NCBI GenBank assembly: GCA_965263345.1
Contig: CBDHHC010000024.1
Span: 372,001-436,000 of the forward strand
Length of the DNA: 64,000 bases
Origin: CBDHHC01 sp965263345
Lineage (GTDB): Bacteria; Pseudomonadota; Alphaproteobacteria; Rhizobiales; CBDHHC01
Direction of reading: 5' to 3'
Every line of letters starts with the position of its first letter. Position 1 is the stretch's first letter. Position numbers and translations under genes: made by a program. The notes under the pieces are model-generated. The model searched no databases. It saw nothing but the letters and a program-made list of their open reading frames with translations, and was not told where the DNA came from. This document shows, piece by piece, positions 53,224-62,409 of this stretch.

Positions 53224-53446
53224 TTATAGTTGAACCCCGATTTAGAATTCTCTTGTTTTGTTTATTAGGAATAGTCTATTTAACCTATGCGTACTATGGT
53301 TTCAATTCTGTATGATATTTTACATGACAAAAAGTGGAGAATCGCAAAAAAAATACTTTCATCACTTGACGAATGCATATCACAGAGTTTCTACTGCACA
53401 CCATCAAAACAGCTTAACTCTTTCCAAACATGAATATACATAAATT

Positions 53447-54535
53447 ATGCCTAAAAATCAAAATGATACACATAATGGACTAACATATGCCCAAGCCGGT
53501 GTAGATATAGAAGCTGGAAATAAATTTGTTGATGCAATAAAGCCCTTTGCAAAAGCAACGAATAGACCAGGAGCTGCTGCCCATTTAGGCGGATTTGGAG
53601 GGCTTTTTGATTTAAAAGCAGCAGGGTTTCAAGACCCTATCCTGGTAGCTGCGAATGATGGTGTTGGCACCAAAATTAAAATAGCGATTGAAACCGGGGT
53701 TCACAACACAATCGGTATTGACCTTGTGGCAATGTGTGTGAATGACTTAATCGTTCAAGGCGCCGAACCATTGTTTTTCTTAGACTATTTTGCAAGTGGC
53801 AAGCTAGAAATTGATGTCGCTAGTCAAGTTGTTGAGGGAATTTCGCAAGGCTGTCAACAAGCGGGAACAGCACTGATAGGTGGCGAAACGGCTGAAATGC
53901 CGGATCTGTACGCGGATAAAGATTATGACCTTGCTGGTTTTTCAGTTGGAGCTGTAGAGCGAGGTGATATATTACCAAGACTTCTAAATATGAAATCAGG
54001 GGATATCTTAATCGGTCTGGCCTCATCTGGAGTACATTCAAATGGGTACTCACTTGTGCGTAAAATTGTTCGAGATCAAGGGTTTAACTGGACACAAAAA
54101 GCTCCCTTTGATGATAAACATTCTCTAGGCGAAACGTTTCTTACCCCAACACGTATTTATGTAAAACCTCTGTTAAAGGCGCTAAAGCATAAGAGCCTTA
54201 TACAAGCTCTTGCACACATCACGGGAGGGGGATTGACTGAAAATATACCACGTGTACTGCCAAATCATTTAATGGCGGAAATAGATCTTGCAAGTTTTCC
54301 GGTTCCCAATGTATTTGAATGGCTTAAAAATGCTGGTCAAATCCAGGAAACAGAACTGCTTCGGACCTTTAACTGTGGCATAGGTATGGTCTTAGTCGTA
54401 AGTGAAGATAACATTGATATCGCAATGGATTTGTTGAAAGATTCAGGCGAAGAATGTTTTGTTATTGGTAAGCTTAAAGAAAAAACGGGTGATGTTTCTA
54501 TCAGCTACATCAATAATCTTAAATATAACTCGTAG
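53447..54535 (+). CDS. purM: phosphoribosylformylglycinamidine cyclo-ligase (AIR synthetase)
   Basis: A 362-residue enzyme of purine synthesis that closes the imidazole ring of FGAM with ATP to give AIR. Seen: YAQAGVDIEAGNKFVDAIKP, VAANDGVGTKIKIAIETGVH, IGIDLVAMCVNDLIVQGAEP, GGETAEMPDLY, and GLASSGVHSNGYSLVRK and HITGGGLTENIPRVLP. All nucleotide and substrate loops are in place. purN follows after ten bases, the usual two-gene set. The divergent region to the left (53224-53446) should contain the promoter. Confidence 0.95.
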   Translation: MPKNQNDTHNGLTYAQAGVDIEAGNKFVDAIKPFAKATNRPGAAAHLGGFGGLFDLKAAGFQDPILVAANDGVGTKIKIAIETGVHNTIGIDLVAMCVNDLIVQGAEPLFFLDYFASGKLEIDVASQVVEGISQGCQQAGTALIGGETAEMPDLYADKDYDLAGFSVGAVERGDILPRLLNMKSGDILIGLASSGVHSNGYSLVRKIVRDQGFNWTQKAPFDDKHSLGETFLTPTRIYVKPLLKALKHKSLIQALAHITGGGLTENIPRVLPNHLMAEIDLASFPVPNVFEWLKNAGQIQETELLRTFNCGIGMVLVVSEDNIDIAMDLLKDSGEECFVIGKLKEKTGDVSISYINNLKYNS

Positions 54536-54545
54536 GCTCAAATTT

Positions 54546-55214
54546 ATGACAAATAAAAAACGTGTGGGTATCCTTATTTCAGGCCGTGGTACTAACATGC
54601 AGGCCTTAATCGAAGCTTGCAAAGACCCTGAATATCCAGCTGAAATTGTTTTGGTCATTTCAAATAAGGCAAAAGCAAAAGGGTTAGAAATTGCCCGAGA
54701 AGAAGGCATACCAACACGTGTTATTGATCATAAAGCATTCTCGAACCGGGAAGAATTTGATTCTGCCCTGGATGAATCCTTTGAAGAGGTTGGAGTTGAT
54801 TTAATATGTTCAGCAGGTTTTATGCGTATTTTGACTGATGGTTTTGTGAAAAAATGGAAAAACAAACAACTCAATATTCACCCATCACTTTTACCATCCT
54901 TTAAAGGGATCAATATTCATCAAAGAGTTTTGGACTCAGGAGTAACAATAACAGGATGCACAGTACATTTCGTAAGAGAAGAAATGGATAATGGACCCAT
55001 AATCATGCAGGCAACTGTTCCGATTACACCAAAGGATACTCCAGAAACAATTGCAGAAAGGGTGCTAAAAGCAGAACATAAAATTTACCCTCATGCTCTT
55101 AAACTGGTCGCCTTAGGGCAAATCCGCGTTATTAACGAAAAAGTTGTACATAACGAAACGCCACAACCAGAATTTGAAAAACAAGTGTTATTCTCCCCTG
55201 CCCTGCCTGCATGA
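54546..55214 (+). CDS. purN: phosphoribosylglycinamide formyltransferase
   Basis: 222 residues from ATG 54546 (MTNKKRVGILISGRGTNMQA); an open frame extending upstream overlaps purM and has no similarity. It transfers a formyl group from 10-formyl-THF to GAR. The substrate loop SGRGTNMQAL, the folate site FMRILTDGFV, the catalytic Asn-His in LNIHPSLLPSFKG and the Asp in FVREEMDNGPII are present. It ends with a 15-residue tail (NETPQPEFEKQVLF) slightly longer than in E. coli. Confidence 0.95.
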   Translation: MTNKKRVGILISGRGTNMQALIEACKDPEYPAEIVLVISNKAKAKGLEIAREEGIPTRVIDHKAFSNREEFDSALDESFEEVGVDLICSAGFMRILTDGFVKKWKNKQLNIHPSLLPSFKGINIHQRVLDSGVTITGCTVHFVREEMDNGPIIMQATVPITPKDTPETIAERVLKAEHKIYPHALKLVALGQIRVINEKVVHNETPQPEFEKQVLFSPALPA

Positions 55215-55551
55215 TGCTAAAGACTGAAAAATAGTGTTTTTAAGCAACTTAACAGCTAAGATATTAACCAAAAAGATAAGCTCATAGTCTTTTAGAGTTA
55301 ATTTTATTTGCCGAGACAGTTTGCCACGAGTACAACTCATAACTGATGTTGTAGACAGATTCTCTTTTCACAATAGTGAAAGAGCTGTGCTTAGTTTACT
55401 CTGCCTATATTTTTCTAATATATCTTAGATTTCAGAGAAATAGCCGGTATAAAACGCTGAAAAATACGTAATCGTAATAATAGTTTTGTTTTCATTCAGC
55501 ACATTTTGCAAAATCTTACTGAAAACAAAACATATATAACGGGGGGTCTTG
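55215..55551. other. intergenic region before the P450 gene
   Basis: 337 bp, A+T-rich. A run of G (GGGGGG near 55540) forms the ribosome site of the P450 gene. I see no hairpin with a T-run after purN, no clear promoter and no small reading frame with credible composition. Confidence 0.4.
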
Positions 55552-56910
55552 ATGACCGTCGCTCAGACACATTCTCATTCTCTTGGTGAAGCTGATAGTA
55601 TTTGGTTTAAATTAACTCCTTTGCTTAAGGATCCTGACAATCCTATGCAAATGCTTCTTCGAATGAGTGAGAAATATGGTGGCATAATACCAATTAATCT
55701 TAAAAATCAACGGATTGTATTTTTAAGTGATGTCAATCATTTCAAACATGTTCTGGTCTCTCAAGCTGATAATTACATTAAATATTTTGATGGACTAAAG
55801 CCAATATTTGGTAAAAGCATGATTACAGTTGACGGTGCTTTATGGCAGAAAATCAGAAAACCACAACAAGCTGCATTTCATCCTGCAAAATTTGAAGAAT
55901 ATTTTCCTTATTTAATTGATGCAATTGACTCTAAAATCACACGATGGCAAGAACTTGCAGATAAAGGCGAACCTGTTGAAATGGTTGAAGAAACCTGGAC
56001 CCTCGCTGCTGATATGGTCTGTAAAGCCCTGTTCGATAGGGAAATGCCATTTAACCCACATTTTATTTTTGGTGCCGTTAAAGCTTACACCAACGTCATG
56101 AACCATAAATCAATCCGCCTTAAAAAAGTTGCAGGAGAATTGGTCGAAGTCAGCGACGAAGATGCTGGCAAAGCTATGGAGACATGGGGGGCAGTACCCG
56201 ACATGGTTCTCAATGCGCCATCTATTCATGATCGTAATGACACGCTCCTATCAATGTTAGAACAAGCTGAAGCTGATCCTGACTTCCCAGAGTTTGACCA
56301 TCAGCAAGTAGTTGATGAAATGAAACAATATTTATGGGCTGGGACTGAAACAACAGCTCTAACTTTGGCTTGGAGTTTATATCTGCTTGATCAACATCCT
56401 GAAGCAAAAGAACGTATTCGACAAGAAGCTCATGAGGTTTGTGGAGATAGAGCTCCGAATTGGGATGAAGTTCAACGCCTCACTTACACCAAGCAAGTCA
56501 TCCAAGAAACAATGCGTTTATACCCTCCTGTTTGGGCGCTAATTAGAACAGCCGCTCAAGATGATGAAATTGATGGGCAAAAAATCAACGCTGGCGATAA
56601 TGTTGTTATGTGTTCGTATGCAGTTCAACATAGCACAAAATATTGGACTGATCCTGAAAAGTTTGATCCAGAGCGTTTCTCAACGGACCGCATGAAAAAA
56701 CGTGCAAAATTCAGCTATCTTCCATTTGGTGCTGGCAAACGTGCCTGCATTGGGGGGGCTCTTTCTCAGATTGAGAACATGTTGGCTCTTGTACAATTAT
56801 TACGCCGTTTTGATCCAGAATATGTCGGTGAAGTTCCTGCAAAAATTAAACCGACCGTAACACTAACACCTAAAGGTTTGAATTTCCGTATTCACGAATT
56901 ATCAAAATGA
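55552..56910 (+). CDS. cytochrome P450
   Basis: A 452-residue monooxygenase. The oxygen-binding I helix reads LWAGTETTALTLAWSLYLL, the K-helix ExxR is QETMRLYPPVW, the PERF region DPEKFDPERFS, and the haem loop FSYLPFGAGKRACIGGALSQ with the ligand Cys. There is no N-terminal membrane anchor, so it is a soluble bacterial enzyme, closer in pattern to CYP4/CYP102-like proteins than to camphor-type P450s. No ferredoxin or reductase gene adjoins it. Substrate unknown; fatty acids or sterol-like lipids are possible. Its end overlaps the end of thiL by 19 bases. Confidence 0.93.
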   Translation: MTVAQTHSHSLGEADSIWFKLTPLLKDPDNPMQMLLRMSEKYGGIIPINLKNQRIVFLSDVNHFKHVLVSQADNYIKYFDGLKPIFGKSMITVDGALWQKIRKPQQAAFHPAKFEEYFPYLIDAIDSKITRWQELADKGEPVEMVEETWTLAADMVCKALFDREMPFNPHFIFGAVKAYTNVMNHKSIRLKKVAGELVEVSDEDAGKAMETWGAVPDMVLNAPSIHDRNDTLLSMLEQAEADPDFPEFDHQQVVDEMKQYLWAGTETTALTLAWSLYLLDQHPEAKERIRQEAHEVCGDRAPNWDEVQRLTYTKQVIQETMRLYPPVWALIRTAAQDDEIDGQKINAGDNVVMCSYAVQHSTKYWTDPEKFDPERFSTDRMKKRAKFSYLPFGAGKRACIGGALSQIENMLALVQLLRRFDPEYVGEVPAKIKPTVTLTPKGLNFRIHELSK

Positions 56911-57878
56911 TCATAACCTCTTTTTGAGAGTTGGAACTCACTTCCGTCTTCAGAAAGAATAGAAATACCTGCTCCAGGTTGGATGATTTGCCCAACCTGG
57001 CTTACCTTAATATTTATCTTATCCGCAGCTCGTTCAAATAAATGCGCCTTCTCTCGATCAACAGTCGCTAAAATCTCATAATCATCCCCACCAGTAATTA
57101 ACTGGTTGAATAACTTTGCAGTATCAATTTTATATGCTTGTTCAGAAAAAGGAATTTTCTCTTTATAAAGTTCGCCACGGACTCCAGAGGCACTGCAAAG
57201 TTTCTCAAAATCCGCAACAAGACCATCTGAAATATCCATGGCAGAATTAGCATATTCTTTAAGCATTTCAATTAATTCCAATCTAGGCTTAGGATGTAAA
57301 TAGCGATCAAGTAGAAATGTTTTTTCTTCTTCTTTTAGATTAAAATAATTTTGATCTCGTCTGAGTTGCAACCCAAGAAATGCATCACCTATCGTACCAG
57401 ATACATAAACCAAATCATTTTGTTTTGCTGTCGTCCTTAAAACCATTTTCCCAGTTGGAACTTCACCAAAAATAGTTATCGTAATTGTCAATGGCCCTGA
57501 AGTTGATACCGTATCTCCTCCGATCAAATGACAATCATATTGATTTTGCAGTTTTTCCAAACCATTTGCAAACCCCTCAAGCCATTCAATTGAGGTATCT
57601 TTGGCTAATGATATTGACATAAGATAGCCAATAGGTTTTGCCCCCTTAGCAGCAAGATCAGAGAGATTAACAGCTAAGGCTTTATGTCCGATTGATGACG
57701 CATTATCATCTGGAAAAAAATGCACACCACCAACAATAGTATCCATTGAAACAACATAATGAGCAGCGGAATTTTGTGAGAGGTAGGCACAGTCATCTTT
57801 AAGGTTGTGCGCTCCAGGAAACTTTTTTGATAAAGGAGAGAAAATGCGAGATATAATCTCAAATTCACCAAGTGCCAT
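56892..57878 (-). CDS. thiL: thiamine-monophosphate kinase
   Basis: A 328-residue kinase making thiamine pyrophosphate from thiamine monophosphate and ATP. Seen: GEFEIISRIFSPL, the metal-binding DDCAYL and VVSMDTIVGGVHFFPD, LAVNLSDLAAKGAKPIGYLM, LIGGDTVSTSGPLTITITIFG, and MDISDGLVADFEKLC with GGDDYEILATV. It is the last gene of the ribD-ribH-nusB run, as in many Proteobacteria, 62 bases after nusB. Confidence 0.93.
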   Translation of the reverse strand: MALGEFEIISRIFSPLSKKFPGAHNLKDDCAYLSQNSAAHYVVSMDTIVGGVHFFPDDNASSIGHKALAVNLSDLAAKGAKPIGYLMSISLAKDTSIEWLEGFANGLEKLQNQYDCHLIGGDTVSTSGPLTITITIFGEVPTGKMVLRTTAKQNDLVYVSGTIGDAFLGLQLRRDQNYFNLKEEEKTFLLDRYLHPKPRLELIEMLKEYANSAMDISDGLVADFEKLCSASGVRGELYKEKIPFSEQAYKIDTAKLFNQLITGGDDYEILATVDREKAHLFERAADKINIKVSQVGQIIQPGAGISILSEDGSEFQLSKRGYDHFDNS

Positions 57879-57940
57879 ATAGTTTTTTCCTGAATTTATA
57901 AATGCATAAAACCTTGATTTAAAAAAACAGCAATACGGAA

Positions 57941-58423
57941 TTATGCAAGCTCGCTGGCTCTAACTTTCTTTGCAACATGATCTAAAACCCCGTTAACAAC
58001 CCGCGCTTCTTCTTTTTCAAAAAAAGCATGAGCAATATCAATATATTCATTGATAATCACACGAGCCGGGATATCTGAACGGCACAAAAGTTCATACACG
58101 GATGATCTGAGTATTGCTCTTAAAATACTATCAATTCTAGACAAAGTCCAACCTGATGCTAATTGCTCATTTATCAATGGATCAATTTCAAGCTGTTTCT
58201 TAACAACGCCTTCTAAAATGTTCTGAAAAAAGCTTTTATCTGGAGCTTGTAATTGATCTCCATCTAACTCTGCACCTAAACGATGGACAGAAAACTCCAC
58301 AATAACATCTCTTAGGTCCGTATGCGCAACATCCATTTGATATAGAGCTTGTACTGCAGCTAACCTAGCTGCACTTCTTGGTGCAGCTGGCAATACAGTA
58401 TTATCTTTAGAATTTTCATTCAC
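57941..58423 (-). CDS. nusB: transcription antitermination factor NusB
   Basis: A 160-residue all-helical RNA-binding protein: AARLAAVQALYQMDVAHTDL near the start, then LASGWTLSRIDSILRAILRS / SVYELL and IPARVIINEYIDIAHAFFEK / EEARVVNGVLDHVAKKVRA. With NusE it binds boxA and supports rRNA transcription. The N-terminal tail NENSKDNTVLPAAPRSAAR is typical of alphaproteobacteria. It stands between ribH and thiL. Confidence 0.94.
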   Translation of the reverse strand: MNENSKDNTVLPAAPRSAARLAAVQALYQMDVAHTDLRDVIVEFSVHRLGAELDGDQLQAPDKSFFQNILEGVVKKQLEIDPLINEQLASGWTLSRIDSILRAILRSSVYELLCRSDIPARVIINEYIDIAHAFFEKEEARVVNGVLDHVAKKVRASELA

Positions 58424-58490
58424 AGAACAACTCCATATACAATGATGAGTAAAATCTTAGTAACTTTATAAAAGTAGTTATTGGCTTTTT

Positions 58491-58955
58491 TTAAGACAAG
58501 TCATCAATCTTATTCTTAACATCAATTAATGACAAACATGCATCAACAGCAAAGGCACCCTTATCACCTTGTTCCATATGAGCACGTGATAATGCTTGCT
58601 CTTTATTTTCTACTGTTAATATACCATTTCCAACAGGTAATTGCCAAGATGAAGCGACAGCTAAGAGGCTCCTTGCGGACTCATTTGCCACAATATCATA
58701 ATGTGATGTTTCACCTCTTATCACACATCCAAGAGCAACGCAGCCATCATAAATGCCATTCTCTGCGTCATAGGGTATTAATTTCGCTTCTGCAGCAAAT
58801 GACAAAGCTATAGGAATCTCAAGTGCCCCAGGCACCGATATGACTTCATAAGTTGCACCAAACTCTTTTAAACGTCTCTCAGCGCTCTGTAGAAGCATCT
58901 CGGAGATATCTTCATAAAAGTTTGATTCAATAATTAAGATATTAAAGTCTGACAT
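58491..58955 (-). CDS. ribH: 6,7-dimethyl-8-ribityllumazine synthase
   Basis: A 154-residue enzyme that condenses the pyrimidine intermediate with 3,4-dihydroxy-2-butanone 4-phosphate. The blocks ILIIESNFYEDISEMLLQSA, VISVPGALEIPIALSFAAE, VALGCVIRGETSHYDIVANE and VGNGILTVENKEQALSRAH contain all substrate contacts, including the catalytic His of the SHYD loop. It follows ribBA by 18 bases. Confidence 0.95.
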   Translation of the reverse strand: MSDFNILIIESNFYEDISEMLLQSAERRLKEFGATYEVISVPGALEIPIALSFAAEAKLIPYDAENGIYDGCVALGCVIRGETSHYDIVANESARSLLAVASSWQLPVGNGILTVENKEQALSRAHMEQGDKGAFAVDACLSLIDVKNKIDDLS

Positions 58956-58973
58956 TTAATTCACTTTTTAATT

Positions 58974-60128
58974 TTATGTAATTATTTTTTGACCAACGAT
59001 ACTCAATCCGTAACCTTCTAACCCTACAATCTTAGGCAAAGGAGAATTCGATAGCAAAACCATCTCCTTAACACCTAAATCTAATAAGATTTGAGCACCT
59101 ATACCATATTCAACTAGTCTATTTTCAGTCGTCGTATCGTCAGAAACTAGTTTTTTATCTGATGATCCCATTAAGTTATCAAGTCTTGCGGAGACCGCTC
59201 CTGGCTTTACATCACGTATAAGAACAAGTACGCCTCGTCCTTCTTTGGATATCATCTCTAGAGATTTTTCCAACAAAGACTCACGCGCAACCTTATCTCC
59301 AATACCAAGCATATCTGATAATACATTTGAAGAATGCATTCTCACGAGAACAGGATCACTAGAACTAACATCCCCTTTGATAAGAGCCAGATGTTCGGAA
59401 GGTTCTGCTGTATTGCTATAGACTTTTAAATTAAAACCACCGCCATATAAGCTTTCGATAGGATATTCATTAACTTTATGAACTAAGTTATCATATTTAC
59501 GACGATAGGCAATAAGATCCGCTATCGTCGCTATTTTAAGGTCATGAGTCTTTGCAAATGGAATGAGGTCTGGCATACGAGCCATTGTACCATCATCATT
59601 CATAATTTCACAGATGACACCCGAAGGCGCCAAACCAGACAACCTTGATATATCAACAGCCGCCTCAGTATGCCCAGCGCGTACGAGTACGCCTCCCCGC
59701 CGTGAAACCAGTGGAAATACATGTCCAGGTGAAACAATATCATTTTGATTTTTTGCCTCATCTATCGCAACAGCTATTGTCCTGGCTCTATCATAAGCAG
59801 AAATGCCTGTGCTTATTCCTTCTCTTGCCTCAATTGATACAGTAAAAGCTGTCTGGTTTCTTGATTGATTATCTCGTGACATAAGAGCAAGACCAAGCTT
59901 ATCTGCGCGTTCCTGTGTCAACGATAAGCAAATGAGTCCACGACCATATTTGGCCATAAAATTAATAGCTTCAGGCGTTGCCTTCTGTGCAGGTATAACA
60001 AGATCACCTTCATTTTCACGATCTTCCGCATCCACAAGAATAAACATTTTTCCTTGCGAAGCATCTTCAATAACTTCTTCAATCGGCGATAAAAAATCTA
60101 GGTTTTCTTGTTTCGATAAATTTTCCAT
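58974..60128 (-). CDS. ribBA: DHBP synthase fused to a degenerate GTP cyclohydrolase II domain
   Basis: A 384-residue protein. The N-terminal half is a complete RibB, making 3,4-dihydroxy-2-butanone 4-phosphate from ribulose 5-phosphate: FILVDAEDRENEGDLVIPAQ, GRGLICLSLT, STGISAYDRARTI, SPGHVFPLVSRRGGVLVRAG / HTEAAVDIS. The C-terminal half is RibA-like but the zinc ligands are gone: where active enzymes have HS.C.TGD and a C.C pair, this has MHSSNVLSDMLGIGDKVARE. It therefore should not open GTP, and a separate RibA is needed elsewhere. Such RibBX proteins are known in alphaproteobacteria. It starts three bases after ribE. Confidence 0.92.
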   Translation of the reverse strand: MENLSKQENLDFLSPIEEVIEDASQGKMFILVDAEDRENEGDLVIPAQKATPEAINFMAKYGRGLICLSLTQERADKLGLALMSRDNQSRNQTAFTVSIEAREGISTGISAYDRARTIAVAIDEAKNQNDIVSPGHVFPLVSRRGGVLVRAGHTEAAVDISRLSGLAPSGVICEIMNDDGTMARMPDLIPFAKTHDLKIATIADLIAYRRKYDNLVHKVNEYPIESLYGGGFNLKVYSNTAEPSEHLALIKGDVSSSDPVLVRMHSSNVLSDMLGIGDKVARESLLEKSLEMISKEGRGVLVLIRDVKPGAVSARLDNLMGSSDKKLVSDDTTTENRLVEYGIGAQILLDLGVKEMVLLSNSPLPKIVGLEGYGLSIVGQKIIT

Positions 60129-60131
60129 ATT

Positions 60132-60734
60132 TCAACCTGATATATTCACGCTATGTAACCTGGCCACATAGCGTGCCAGCATATCAATTTCTATATTCAC
60201 CAAATCCCCTACACTCATATCACTCCAGTTCGTAACAGCAAGTGTGTGCGGTATAATATTGACTTCAAATTGCTCACCATCAACCTCATTAACAGTTAGT
60301 GAAGTCCCGTTTAGTGCAATAGATCCTTTCGACGCAATAAATTGTTTTAAATTGTCCGGCGCTGAAAACACAAAGCGTTTTGAATCGTCATCATCTTTAA
60401 TATCTATGATATTCCCAACACCATCTACATGCCCAGATACAATATGCCCACCTAATTCATCACCTATCTTTAAGGATCGTTCTAGATTTATTCGCTGACC
60501 TTTTTGCCAGTTCTTTAATGTCGTACAATCTTTTGTCTCATTGGAAACATCTACATCAAAATATGACAGTGTATCTGATTCTTTTGCGATATTTATTGCC
60601 GTCAAACAACAGCCATCACAAGCAATTGAAGCTCCCTCAAGAATAGTTTCCGCATCATAATGGCATTCTATTGTTAGTCGGCTTTCAGCAATAATTTTGA
60701 GTATTCCAATATCACTAATCAGTCCTGTAAACAT
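60132..60734 (-). CDS. ribE: riboflavin synthase (alpha chain)
   Basis: A 200-residue enzyme that converts two lumazines into riboflavin plus a pyrimidine. It shows the duplicated barrel plan: MFTGLISDIGIL at the start, ACDGCCLTAINI and GGHIVSGHVDGVGNI, then the second barrel SKGSIALNGTSLTVNEV and IPHTLAVTNWSDMSVGDLVN / IEIDMLARYVARL. It lies between ribD and ribBA with three-base gaps on both sides, so the genes are tightly co-translated. Confidence 0.95.
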   Translation of the reverse strand: MFTGLISDIGILKIIAESRLTIECHYDAETILEGASIACDGCCLTAINIAKESDTLSYFDVDVSNETKDCTTLKNWQKGQRINLERSLKIGDELGGHIVSGHVDGVGNIIDIKDDDDSKRFVFSAPDNLKQFIASKGSIALNGTSLTVNEVDGEQFEVNIIPHTLAVTNWSDMSVGDLVNIEIDMLARYVARLHSVNISG

Positions 60735-60737
60735 TAT

Positions 60738-61892
60738 TTAAATACTGCCTTCAATTCTATAATTTTTCTGAACGTCTTGGCCGACATATTTTTGGGAAAT
60801 GAAACGACAATATTTCCGATTTAAAATTTCGTCCAATTTTTCCCCTTTTATAGCGGGTTGCCCATTTTTACCAAGAGATTTATGACTTTGAAATATATTA
60901 ATTTCATCTACATGGCCATGCTTAAAAAATGTTTGAAAGATATTGGGTCCACCCTCTACCATTAGTCGGGTAATACCTCTTTGATAAAGAGCATTTAAAA
61001 TACTTTTAATACATAATGCTTTTGTATTTTCATTAAGCGGAACATTAATTGTTTCCGCACCAGCCATTTCTAAATCACTGACACTATTATGTGCTGTTTC
61101 CACATTATAGAATATCCATAAAGGAGCATCTGGAATTGTCTGAACTAAATGACTGTTTTTTGAAACTGAAAGAGTTTTATCAAGAACAACTCTTATCGGT
61201 GATTGAGACCTCAAGCCAGGTAAACGACACGTTAAGCTTGGATTATCTGCGATGGCTGTCCCTTTACCAATGAGAATGGCATCAGCTTGAGAACGTAATA
61301 GATGTGCATGATTTCTTGCCTGTTTCCCTGTAATCCAAACAGGGGCCCCATTTCCGATTGAAACTTGTCCGTCATAATCAACCGCCATCTTCAGCTGCAC
61401 AAAAGGTCTTTGTTCATTTTGTCTTAAAGAGTGCCCTCTCATAATCCAGGCAGCCTCATTTTGCAGGTCAAGCTCAGTTTGACAAACTTCAACCCCGGCA
61501 TGTTCTAGTTTCTCTAACCCTGACCCAGCAACGACTGGATTAATGTCCTTTATGCCATATACGACTCGCGAAATACCATGTTTAATAATCGCATCAACAC
61601 AGGGAGGTGTTCTACCATAATGTGAGCAGGGCTCCAGTGTTACATAAAGTGTAGCCCCTTGCGCTTGTTTTCCTGCAGCTGTTAATGCAACAATTTCAGC
61701 ATGTGCTTGACCAGCCGGCTGTGTCCATCCCCGTCCTAAAACTAAAGGTGAGGAAGAATTAAACGAAACAACGATTGCACCGACAGAAGGATTAGGAGCA
61801 CACCTGCCCCAAGCACGTTGTGACAGTCTTAGTGCCAAAGCCATATAAAAACGGTCATTGCATCTATATACTTGTTTGGAATTATTCATCAT
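60738..61892 (-). CDS. ribD: bifunctional pyrimidine deaminase/reductase RibD
   Basis: A 384-residue enzyme with an N-terminal cytidine-deaminase-like domain (HAEIVAL zinc His-Glu; TLEPCSHYGRTPPC zinc cysteines) and a C-terminal NADPH reductase (RPFVQLKMAVDYDGQVSIGN, ADAILIGKGTAIADNPSLTC, LMVEGGPNIFQTFF). It carries out steps two and three of riboflavin synthesis. Its start overlaps the end of nrdR by 11 bases. I looked for an FMN riboswitch before it and found none; the operon is read from glyA/nrdR. Confidence 0.95.
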   Translation of the reverse strand: MMNNSKQVYRCNDRFYMALALRLSQRAWGRCAPNPSVGAIVVSFNSSSPLVLGRGWTQPAGQAHAEIVALTAAGKQAQGATLYVTLEPCSHYGRTPPCVDAIIKHGISRVVYGIKDINPVVAGSGLEKLEHAGVEVCQTELDLQNEAAWIMRGHSLRQNEQRPFVQLKMAVDYDGQVSIGNGAPVWITGKQARNHAHLLRSQADAILIGKGTAIADNPSLTCRLPGLRSQSPIRVVLDKTLSVSKNSHLVQTIPDAPLWIFYNVETAHNSVSDLEMAGAETINVPLNENTKALCIKSILNALYQRGITRLMVEGGPNIFQTFFKHGHVDEINIFQSHKSLGKNGQPAIKGEKLDEILNRKYCRFISQKYVGQDVQKNYRIEGSI

Positions 61893-62376
61893 GTTTAGAA
61901 AATAAAGAAGGTTCTAAGATTCCATCTTCATTTGACAACTCGCCTAAAAGATTCTCAAAATCTTTAGCTTCTCTGAAGTTCTTATAAACAGATGCAAATC
62001 GCACATAAGCGACATCATCAAGTGATTTTAAACCTTCCATCACAAGTTCACCGATTTTATCTGCTTCAATATCGCCTTCACCTAGATTTTCCAATTGACG
62101 CACAATGCCAGTTACCATGCGCTCTACTCGTTCATGTTCAACAGGACGTTTGCGTATTGCAATTTGTACTGAACGCATGAGCTTATCACGTTCAAATGGA
62201 ACACGACGACCTGAGCGTTTTATAACTGTTAACTCACGCAATTGTATGCGCTCAAATGTAGTAAACCGCCCGCCACAATCAGAGCAAATACGTCTACGTC
62301 TAATAGCAGTATGATCCTCTGTATGACGCGAGTCTTTGACTTGTGTTATTGTGCTGCCACAATAGGGACATCTCAT
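61882..62376 (-). CDS. nrdR: transcriptional repressor NrdR
   Basis: A 164-residue regulator of ribonucleotide reductase genes. The zinc ribbon has the pairs CPYCG and CSDCG, followed by RRRICSDCGGRFTTFERIQL. The ATP-cone domain follows: VIKRSGRRVPFERDKLMRSV and VEHERVERMVTGIVRQLENL. It binds NrdR boxes when loaded with dATP/ATP. The glyA-nrdR-ribD order is a standard one in alphaproteobacteria. Length is normal. Confidence 0.96.
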   Translation of the reverse strand: MRCPYCGSTITQVKDSRHTEDHTAIRRRRICSDCGGRFTTFERIQLRELTVIKRSGRRVPFERDKLMRSVQIAIRKRPVEHERVERMVTGIVRQLENLGEGDIEADKIGELVMEGLKSLDDVAYVRFASVYKNFREAKDFENLLGELSNEDGILEPSLFSKHDE

Positions 62377-62409
62377 ATTTTTATCCTTACATTCAGCACA
62401 TTTTTTCTA

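Noticed and set aside
53258..53443. Small ORF before purM
   Set aside because: It lies in the divergent promoter region, has no ribosome site and random-looking composition.
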